From assembly GCA_010093515.1 (NCBI GenBank), contig MU001685.1, positions 599,851 to 663,850 of the forward strand: a stretch of 64,000 nucleotides of DNA, read 5' to 3'. A model generated the notes under the pieces. The model made no database searches and was not told the origin of the DNA. It saw only the letters and a program-made list of their open reading frames with translations. Position numbers and translations under genes: made by a program. This document shows, in pieces, positions 56,601 to 64,000 of this stretch (its first letter is position 1; each line of letters begins with the position of its first letter). This stretch comes from Lineolata rhizophorae. Lineage: Eukaryota; Ascomycota; Dothideomycetes; Lineolatales; Lineolataceae.

Positions 56601-57591
56601 GAGGGCCCGTCGCGAGGCCGAAGAGAGGGCCCGTCGTGAGGCCGAAGAGAAGGCCAGGCGGGAGGCCGAAGAAAAGGCCAAGCGTGAAGCCGAAGAAAAG
56701 GCCAGACGTGAGGCTGAAGAAAAGGCCAGACGTGAGGCTGAAGAGCGCGAGCGCCAAGAACGGGAGCGGAAGGAGCGCGAGGAGCGCGAACGGAAAGAAC
56801 GAGAGGAGCGAGAAGAACGGGAGCGGCAGGAGCGCGAACGCAAGGCTCGCGAGCGCGAACAACGGCTCGACAAGCTACCACGAGTGCTTGCGCGCGCTCT
56901 TCGCCTCGGGCCCCACCGGCCGCTGCACTTCTCAGGCCGAGAGATGGGCATCTCGGCCAGCTTCCTGCCTGTCTACACCGCGCGACTTGCAGACATTGAC
57001 CCGTCCGCTCCGGCCGAGCGCCGCGACGAGCGCTGGATGCCGTCCTTCCAAGCGGTAGGGATCCTCGGACTGCACGAGCCCGACCTCGCCGAGTTTCCGG
57101 CCTGGGAGAAGCGCGAGTTCACACCCGCGCTGCGCCGCCGTTTCCTCCGTGGCTACGACATCCGCCAGTTGGCCGAAGACCAGCGCTTCGTGCCAGAAGG
57201 CATGGCGGGGTACGATCCGGACGCTATTGCGCACCGTCTGCGTGAGGCGACGGAGCAATTTCTCTCCATGGAGCCGCTGTGGTGGGTTAAATGGGACGAC
57301 TTCATCGCGGCGGTCAAAGAAGGCATCGAAGCACCACCCGCAGAACCGGAGAAGCCGGCAATTACCAACGGCGCCACGGAGAACGGTAACGCTCATGTTC
57401 CTCCGGCCCCGCCGGCTATGAACGGGGACAGGGCGCATGCGCCGCCACAAATGTGCTTCTCTCACCTCCGGTCCCTGGACATTTTTACTGCCGAGTGCGG
57501 ATTCATGCGCAGCGAGGAAGGGAAGCGCAAGAGCATTTTAGACGAAATGAAAGAGAAGGCTGCGGCAGCAGCGAGGGGTATACCCTCGTGA
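53683..57591 (+). CDS. HOS4: Ankyrin-repeat protein, Hos4-like Set3 complex subunit
   Basis: A single exon of 1302 residues. The first 340 residues are Ser/Pro/Lys-rich and disordered, with several basic clusters that fit nuclear import. Ankyrin repeats occupy about 350-475 (DFAGISPLQKAALNGHVAVV, DDRDTPLIDAVENGHVEVVK) and 505-620 (HSETPMTVAIGRGHIGVIKL). A very long Arg/Glu/Lys coiled coil runs from about 720 to 1065, with near-perfect heptad-like repeats (KARREAEEKARREAEE) at 56580-56750. A folded C-terminal domain begins DKLPRVLARALRLGPHRPL. Yeast Hos4 belongs to the Set3 histone deacetylase complex with Hos2 and Hst1. The ankyrin part and domain order fit fungal Hos4 proteins; other ankyrin nuclear proteins remain possible. 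Confidence 0.75.
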   Translation: MSSSGAGPDALPKATPSSSAPGSRLSPTATRSSRSSRSPHRSSPRRSVHADSPAAVASAEADSRPKAGNVKSAKQTNGDVAQEESSEAETVIMPGKDEGVKKSANSKHIKPERNEGDDGNSVGNIPLPRSGAAGPGPSAPQASRATKSEGAVDRKESKKNGAASRVKEEDGGRNGRGGSEPASAPANVKAQSPAVSEGLSSPAPDSSSHRERSSSVAPSRKRKARDDLHVRHIEPPRQRHKSDGPAKDGMSGHGLRNPTSPATPNIRSTHKRSVSTQSVVPASQSRKRREVQNLVIQDRNFDSGSDDEYPQPQSGSVNPQSTRLKRSAQRSLVSPVRAVPAVKKNTDRFGATRLARECEKGDLTTVKQAYHAAPDELDQQDFAGISPLQKAALNGHVAVVEFLIDRGCRTDCKSKDDRDTPLIDAVENGHVEVVKVLLEKARVNPHHQNRRGQRAIDVVNDDEPEAPQMKEELNKAMMREGPEEDDSAQAGGSQKVTGNLLYSEFNTETLRDKAAVGDAAAVSELLSSNIMPNNACGVAAARGGYDDLLSIFIAYGLKADIDPSKHSETPMTVAIGRGHIGVIKLLLSQDGFDPTRRNKNGKTYWELAEERRGPKWQLERDLLKQAYEDFRSRMSPRAKKKQQPAASSSREKDQARAKSSARERERASSPLATGKHSKEQHPSTSPRAATKVAKRPSDTARRSERERNTEREKEKEKGPEKAEVPKQRARLISGKEKTNRELKRRRRVVDEEDDESSESDEESRPSTTSSKTATAGTASGREKEKDRQPPLKRRTHSVDKGRGETSNNVEDDAKVRDKDRDREHRVKEKERAREKTRVKEDKEKSESKTATPKATSPDPPRRRSTPDAERQARREATRLEKERLEKERLEKEKLEKERLEKEREREREREREREREKERERERLEKEKREKDEAAAREREAKAAAERAAAEQRERERREAEEKAEQARREAEERARREAEERARREAEEKARREAEEKAKREAEEKARREAEEKARREAEERERQERERKEREERERKEREEREERERQERERKAREREQRLDKLPRVLARALRLGPHRPLHFSGREMGISASFLPVYTARLADIDPSAPAERRDERWMPSFQAVGILGLHEPDLAEFPAWEKREFTPALRRRFLRGYDIRQLAEDQRFVPEGMAGYDPDAIAHRLREATEQFLSMEPLWWVKWDDFIAAVKEGIEAPPAEPEKPAITNGATENGNAHVPPAPPAMNGDRAHAPPQMCFSHLRSLDIFTAECGFMRSEEGKRKSILDEMKEKAAAAARGIPS
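56580..56750 (+). repeat. In-frame tandem repeat coding REAEEKA-type heptads
   Basis: About eight units of roughly 21 nt encode Arg/Glu/Ala/Lys heptads (for example AREAEER and ARREAEEK types) within the HOS4-like coiled coil. DNA similarity between units suggests growth by slippage or unequal exchange. Confidence 0.75.
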
Positions 57592-59620
57592 AAAGAGGAG
57601 GAAGAGAAAGAAGCGTCAATGGGATTCGCAGTTGCTTGATTATTCTAGCTTCAGCGTGTAACGAGATGGCGACCGGTCAGGTACGAGGGTGAGCGGAAAA
57701 ATGACGATGCGAGCAACTCTCGCTGATGTCTAAGAGGCTGAGATTCTTTTGTCGTACGTGAGACGCAGATGATGGATGACCAGCGCGCCTGTTATTGTTA
57801 CTTCCTGTTTTTAATTTTCTTCATTTCGGTCAGATACTTGGCTGAATCTGGCCGGCCTGCCGAAAATAGGCCATACCGTCGTTTGTTTCTATGGATGATA
57901 TGGTAACATACTTAAACTATTCTCAAGCATAGACGTAGCTCTTAGGTGTGCCGACTAACTAGTGACGTCTAAGTGGCTTTGAGGTGCATGTCTTAGGAGG
58001 TGGTAGTAGCTACGGTAAGATCAAGTGTTTCTCAGCCTCATTTGCGCTTTGAGAAATCGCGCTAGGCCTACTAGAGCGCCGTTAAAATTATATTATATCA
58101 ATCTTATACCAAAAACCAAATACTTGGTGTCTAGCTTCTACTTAAGGATGAGCATTAGACTTCGCCTAGGATTTCTAGCAAGTTGCCAACATCCGATGAT
58201 ATTGCTTAATAGCATTCAAGATGTTAGGGGGTGGGAAGAGTAGTAGATTTCGTATTACCATATTCACGTATTTACTACTCTAGCCTTCAACCTGAGGAAA
58301 ATCCTTACGCGCAGCGCCGATCTTTATTGCCATGTGGGAGGCTAGTAGGATGGCTACACTTAATCGCTTGCTCCAATTCAACAAACAACCAAACTCCGTG
58401 TTCGGTCGATATATGAATGAGCTCTAGGACTGTATTCCGCTGCTCATCCCGTATGGATCTAAAGAAAGTGCGTGACATTGTAACATAATCATGGTACTAC
58501 ATCTTCTGTGGTGGAATATAAGGCCCTCTAGAGATCGTATGCCACGTTAGAGTTACAAACTCCCCCCCAGCTACAATATCTCCCTGGGACTTATACCCTT
58601 GAGCAAAACAGTTGATATTAACTTAGTGCACTTGTACTATCATCTCACACAGATGAACAACTTCCCTTGACCTTGCACGTCCATACTATTAGCAGCGAAG
58701 CGCAGCACAACTCCTTGCCACCCAGAATAGCACCTGTATATAAAGAAGCCCAGTTTATCAAGAGTAGCCGCAATAACATCCTCCCACTTCTCTTAGTTAG
58801 AGCCGCCGGTCCTCTTACCCGTAGAGCAGTGTGGCAACGCACCACCCTACCATTTCATACTATCAACTTTTAGCCTAGAAAAAAAGAAGGGAAAAAAAAA
58901 AAGGCAGTCCTGCCATTTGACTATAGCAATGTCCGTTCCCCGATATGCCCAAAACCTTCCAAATTATAGCTATCACGAGTAGAAGTTTTGTCTAGAGCAC
59001 AAGCACATCCATGTTGCTATAATGCTACCGTACAGCACCGACTTTGATATGGCAGGAAAGCTCGAAGTCCCCGGCTGGCCAGCAGTCTAAACCCAGATAT
59101 AGATACAGCTAGCACCGAGAACATGCATGCATAGCATGGATGGAAGACGGATGCTTCCGAACCCAACCCATTAGACAAAAGAAAACTATACGTCAGTTTT
59201 AAGCAATAAAAGTTACACTAAGGAACAAAGCAAGGAAAGGGGGAAAAGAGATATTCAATGCAGTCGACGAAAAGCGTATAAACCGAGCCGTCGGCTAGCT
59301 ATAGCTATGCGGTGGAGCCGGGAGAGGGGAGTTACAAGAAGGAAATAAGAAGCCTTAAAAAGCATGAAGGAACGCATGCCTTCCTCAAAACAACAATTAA
59401 AAAGGGCTTTCCATAGACTCCACAAAAAAAAGTGAAAAAGTTTTCACCCCTCTCATCACCAAACCTACACCAGTAGACAATGCATCAAAACACCCCATGA
59501 TAAAACCTTCATTAAAGCTCCCATCCTTCACACTGGTCCAGCCAACTAATAAGCATTACATCTCTTTTCCCTCCTCAACACTCACCCTCGGCCTACCATT
59601 TTCCGCGACCTTCTCACCCC
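57592..59620. other. Convergent region between HOS4 and the Zn2Cys6 gene
   Basis: Two kilobases holding two 3' ends. The part 57850-59200 is AT-richer than the coding neighbours. Overlapping open pieces near 58645-58873 on both strands match nothing I know. No gene is supported. Confidence 0.5.
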
Positions 59621-62600
59621 TCACTCCCCGCCCCCCTTCTCCATCCTCCCACCCCCGGCCTCCCTGCCCCCCCTAAACTGCGACGTGCCCCCACTCCCGC
59701 CTCCGCTCACCGTCTCGGCTAGCACCCCGCTCATGCCGATGCCGTCCTCGAAGCCCGGATAGCCGCTCATGTCAGCCCAGTCCCACTCTAGCGTCATGGG
59801 CATCTGCCAGAGGTCCTGCGGCACGAAGGGCTGCTGGAAGTCGTAGGGCGAGGCGCCGCCCGAGGCAGCCGCCGCCGCCGACGACACCGCCGCCGCTGCC
59901 AACCCCATGCCGTTGCGCGGCCCGCCACCGTGCCCCCCGCCACTGACATGGCTGCCGCCGGTCGGTCCCGGTGTGCCCCCCGCCGTGCTCGGCTGTGGCG
60001 AGTACGCCATGGGCGTGTCGCCGAAGCCTCCTCCCTGCTGCTGATGCGGAGGCAGCATCGCGTTGGACGGTGCCGATGGCGACATGTCGGCCAACCAGGC
60101 CGCGTTTGGCAAGCCCTGGGGCGCGGGCTGGGGCGAGAAGGACGGGAAGGGCGTGTTGAGCGCCGACGCCGTGTGCTGTTGCTGCGAGCCGAGGTCCGGC
60201 GACGCGAAATTGTTGGTGGGCGTGGCGGCCGCTGTACTGCTGCCGCTAGGCCCAACGGTGCTGCCAGGGGTGCGCGCCTGCTGGCCGCCCGCGGCCGGGG
60301 CGCCGCGGCCGGGCGCGGGCTGCTGGCTTGCGGAGCGCTGCCGTTGCTGCTGTTGCTGTTGCTGCGGCGCGTTGGTCATGGCCGTGTCCCTATCCTTGTC
60401 GCGCTGGTCCTGGTGCTGCTTGCGCTTGCGACGCGAGCTCGACTCGCGGTCCGCGTTTTCGACCACAACGCGCGCGATGCGCTCGAACTCGGAGCACACG
60501 CTGAGCATGCGGCGCACTGAGCCGTTGGCCTCGTCGAGCGCCAGCACCGACAGAAAGTTAACTACGACGCTCATCAGCTTGAGGTCCGAGCGCGCCCGGC
60601 TGTCGTTGGCGTTCTGCAGGATGTTGGCGAAGAGCGTCACGAGCGCCGAGACCGGGTAGTAGATGATCAGCCTAGGTTAAAACTGGTTAGCAACGCTACT
60701 AAAGCAATGCGTATGTAGGATGAATAGTGGAGGTATACCAGACGCAGGAGCAGTCTCCTTGCGGGATGTATTTGATGAGATGGATGGAGGCTCTCGCAGC
60801 AGTCACGCAGAGCGCTGCTGAAGAAAACACCCTAGGATTCAACGGCCTCGCGTTGAGCCCCTGGATAGCAAAATTTGACAACCTGCTCGTCCAGTAGCCG
60901 TGGTGCACCGACATGCGATGAATCGTGGTCAAGCAGTTGTAGTATGCGAAATGCAGCACCACAACGTGCAATATCAACGGCGTGTGGGACGCCTTGATTT
61001 CGTGCTCCGGTCGGAAGTCGATAGGAATAGCATCCTTCCAATCTTCGAGTTCCTCGTCCAGCTCTCCAATAGTGTTGAGAAGCTCGCCGTCAGACTGCTT
61101 GGCAGCCTTTACCGAGTACAGTCTCTTGTAAACTTTGCTCTCGATGACGGCGAAGGTGCACATCAGACGGAAGAGGTTGACTTTGCTCTTGCCATCCGCC
61201 AAGGGAATATTACCGATATTATCAGCGGGGTCCTCGCTGGGTAGTTCGACATTCATATCGTCATCATCTTGGATAGGCGGCCGACCGGACCGCAAACAGA
61301 TACTGAGAGTTTATCAGCCAGTTGTGCCTTCGCACAATTTCTTTTTTTTAATTTGAAATGCAAATGCTCACTCTCTGTCAAGCATATACGCGATCCAGAA
61401 GACTCGCTTCCGCTGCTCATTCTCGCTTGGATTGAGGTTGAAGCCCGCGCCTTTCTTATGAAGACCAATGCTATGCGACAACCGAATAGCAGCCGCGACG
61501 AGGAAGAACGAAGGCTGTGGATTCGGCGTTCCCATAAGAAACAACGCCTACGAGAACTTTCAATCAGCGGGCCGTGGAAATTTTTAGAAAGAACGGGCGC
61601 AAACAGAGAGCTCTCACCATGCCCAGCAACGCCTGCACGCTCAAAAGATCGGTGTTTCGAATCGTCAACTCCGTCTGCACCGCTAGCGCGTTCTTCAGAT
61701 AACCCCAGGCCTTCTGGTCCTCCTCTTGTGGTACCAGGTTGCTCATAACGCGCAGGCGATGGGCGATAGCGAGCGCGACATTCAGGCTTGCCCACCAACC
61801 GGACCCCTCGTAGGGGTCACGCGAGTAGTGCTTGTCGACGAGATGCATAAAGGTCGGCTCGTGGAAGAGCGGGAACATGCAGTTAAAGTTCTCGAAGTAG
61901 TCCTTCAGAAGCGAGAGGGCCTCGTGCTTAGGCGGCAGTGGCCGGAACACGCGCCGCGAGAATATGTCCCGGAACACGTCGGGCTTCCAGTGAATCCACT
62001 TGTTGTCCTCGATGGTCACCGTCGAGATCATGTCCTGAAACGAGTTGTCGCCCGTCTTCTCGTTGACCCATTGAATGCCGCGCGGGGAGAAGATCGAGAA
62101 GCCGGACGAGGAGCCTGGGCGCGTTTCGGGCCTCTATTAGCAACCGTGGTCTCCCTTTCCGCTTGAAGTACAACATTTGCAACTGACTTACCGATATACC
62201 TCGTCTCCCCACAATTGTTCGTCACAAGCGAGCACATCATATCCGACAAAGCCTCAACCTCCTCGTTTTGCCCTTGCCCGCCGCCCTCTCCCGGCGCCGC
62301 TCCCTCGCCGCTCTTCCTCGGCTCCGGCGAGGTCATGCCCGAGCGCGGACTCGGCAGCCCGCCGCCGTACTGGGACGCGCTATGCGGCGTGCCAGTTCCG
62401 CCCGCGGCGCCGTCCTGACCACCCGCCTCGGAGCGCCCTGCCGTCGTCTTGGGCGACTCGACCGGGGTGCCCGCATTAACGCTGTTGTTGCTGCCGTTCG
62501 CGGCGCTGCCGTTCGCGGCGCTACCGTTCGCGGCCTTTGCGGCGGCGGCCTTGTCCGCCAGGCGCTTCTCGAGCGTGCCGAGGTCGGTGCGGCCGTCGTC

Positions 62601-63248
62601 GTCGTCGGAGAGGAGGCCCGAGAGCCGCAGCAGAGACTCCATGCGGCCGAGGCGGTTCTCGAGACCCTCGATGTACTTCGCCCTGTTGCCGGTTGCGTCG
62701 CTGGTTAGCGTTGGGTCCCTGCACTCAAGGATACGTGCCGAGCAGAAGGAGGGGCAAGCTCGGGGCGCATATATGTATTACCCTTTGGGTGGACTGCGCT
62801 TCTTCTCCACCTGGGTGAAGACGCATTCGACTTTCTGGTTCTGGCAGTGGGTGCACGCCGGCATCTTGCCGTCGCAGCGAATCTTCTTCTTGCGGCACAT
62901 GTCGCATGCCTACAGATGTTGCCGGGCGCATTGGTCAGCTCCTCAACTTTGTCTTCGGCGAGGCGCGGTCAAGGAATAGTGAGAGGCAAGTGGGACGGAG
63001 CAGCTTTCGGGGGCATGGGATTGTCAACGCACCCTCGCTATGCGGCGACGCTTCGAGTCGCTGGGGTCGCCGCCGTCGTCCATGGCGAACATGGTGCCGT
63101 CGTCGAAGATGGGACCCATGAGTGAGGGCGCCATGGGTGACTCTTCGCTACCGAAGATGCGCGGCGGTTGGTTGACGAGCGGCGGCGGCGGCGGCGGGGC
63201 ATGGTTCATGAAGGCCATGGCGGCCGTCTGGTCGAGCGTGCCGTCCAT
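59621..63248 (-). CDS. Zn2Cys6 transcription factor with fungal-specific regulatory domain
   Basis: Seven exons (63248-63033, 62909-62782, 62682-62192, 62114-61618, 61547-61372, 61302-60739, 60671-59621) give 1040 residues. A binuclear zinc cluster has Cys at 74, 77, 84, 91, 94 and 101 ([15 protein letters not shown]), spaced C-x2-C-x6-C-x6-C-x2-C-x6-C, followed by a linker and a coiled coil ([20 protein letters not shown]). The middle homology region runs from about 330 to 720 ([56 protein letters not shown]). The C-terminal 300 residues are Gln/Gly/Pro/Ser-rich with a short poly-Gln run, likely an activation region. It should bind CGG half-sites as a dimer. The target pathway cannot be told from sequence here; no catabolic cluster is adjacent. 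Confidence 0.93.
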
Positions 63249-64000
63249 GCTAGAACGGGAGTTGATCCTGCTCTCGGCGGAGAGAGGCCGTCGGGTCAGA
63301 AACGGGCTGGGCGCGGCAAAATCGTCGGGGCGCGGAGCGCCGGAGAGCGTGGAAAGAAAGCTCGTTGTAGACGAGCGGTAGACGGGTGGGGGGCTGCTAT
63401 GACGACGTCGACGGCACGAGGGGGGTGGAGAAAGGGATCAGCGAGTGACAAAAGACGGACGGGCGGCCTCGGTCTTGATCTTGCGCGCCGGAGGCCTAAA
63501 AGAAAAGGAAAAGCTATTTCGAGGGGGCAGACTCGTGGTGGTGAGGAGGCGGCAGTAGGCGAGAAAGTGCGCGCGCGGACTAGGCCTGATGTCGCCGTTG
63601 GCGCCGGGGTTGTACGAGGGTGGTTAAGCTTCTCTGAAACGGTTTCTGATGCACGGAGGCGAGGTCGGACGAGATGGTGCATCAAGGCCGCGGGGCCGGG
63701 GCGATGGTGTGCCCGCACCTTTGGAATCAAAGCCTCATCGACCAAAGGCCCGATCCCGATTTGCCTCGTTCCCCAGCGAAGAATCTACCTGGAAGATCGC
63801 GCGGGAGAAGAAGCCATACATGCAGACGGACCGGCGCACGCCTGTAGGACGCGTAGCGCGGCCATGTCGTATGTTGCTCCCCGCGCGGCGCCTTGATTGG
63901 CTCGGCTGCGGGCGGCTAGCCTGCCCAAAAGAGCGTGGCCTTGCGAGCGGCGAGCCGGCAGAAGCGGCCGCCTGCTTCGTCCGCCCCGTTTCGACCGGGC
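63249..64000. other. Right edge, upstream of the Zn2Cys6 gene
   Basis: GC-rich sequence with long compositional frames on both strands, taken as promoter and leader of the transcription factor gene. No start of another gene is supported before the window ends. Confidence 0.5.

Noticed and set aside
58645-58873. Overlapping open pieces on both strands as a gene or element remnant
   Set aside because: No recognisable motif and no splice-linked extension; flanks are stop-dense.
1-64000. Biosynthetic cluster or CRISPR array
   Set aside because: No PKS, NRPS, terpene cyclase or regularly spaced repeats are present; neighbouring genes are mostly unrelated housekeeping functions.

Overview
The window is about 64 kb of a filamentous ascomycete chromosome, most likely a Sordariomycete (Hypocreales or a relative; the exact order is a guess). 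The evidence is short 50-100 nt introns with GT..AG ends and CTAAY-type branch points, compact genes on both strands, fungal-only families (PX-SNARE Vam7, Zn2Cys6 regulator, PL3 pectate lyase, CDH-type cytochrome fused to cytochrome b561, Hos4-like ankyrin protein), and GC-rich coding DNA alternating with more AT-rich spacers. I recognise 18 protein-coding genes, one decayed paralogue and one very doubtful transposon trace. No tRNA, rRNA, CRISPR array or complete mobile element was found. For spliced genes I placed exon borders by hand from splice signals and reading phase; every model sums to a whole number of codons.

Left part (1-19.3 kb): a proline-rich, coiled-coil, membrane-segment protein of unknown function on the minus strand (1.1-3.5 kb); a long low-complexity spacer; then an accessory patch at 6.4-9.5 kb with two tandem copies of an NLR-type TPR gene. 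The left copy has shifted frames and is decayed. The right copy is open across four exons and keeps only the winged-helix and TPR half of a fungal NLR. Next comes a housekeeping block: PAM18 (mitochondrial import) and RLP24 (60S biogenesis) share a 280-bp divergent promoter, followed on the minus strand by a thiolase-like protein, the microtubule plus-end protein EB1/Bim1, and a secreted DOMON cytochrome joined to a membrane cytochrome b561.

Middle (19.3-43.6 kb): a 6-kb gene-poor stretch whose right half is AT-richer, then VAM7 (vacuole fusion SNARE), EFR3 (plasma-membrane anchor of PI4-kinase), a BOR1-type borate exporter, a small secreted PL3 pectate lyase, and a CorA-like membrane protein without the GMN motif.

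Right part (43.6-64 kb): TPD3 (PP2A scaffold) and FRS1 (cytosolic phenylalanyl-tRNA synthetase beta) are divergent; then a DFG10/SRD5A3-type polyprenol reductase, a large Hos4-like Set3-complex ankyrin protein, and a 1040-residue Zn2Cys6 transcription factor. Most neighbours are functionally unrelated, so this is not a metabolic gene cluster. The items most worth a second look are the NB-ARC-less NLR-like pair, the GC-AG introns, the possible Kex2 site in the cytochrome linker, the thiolase without its usual cysteine, and the perfect palindrome in front of BOR1.
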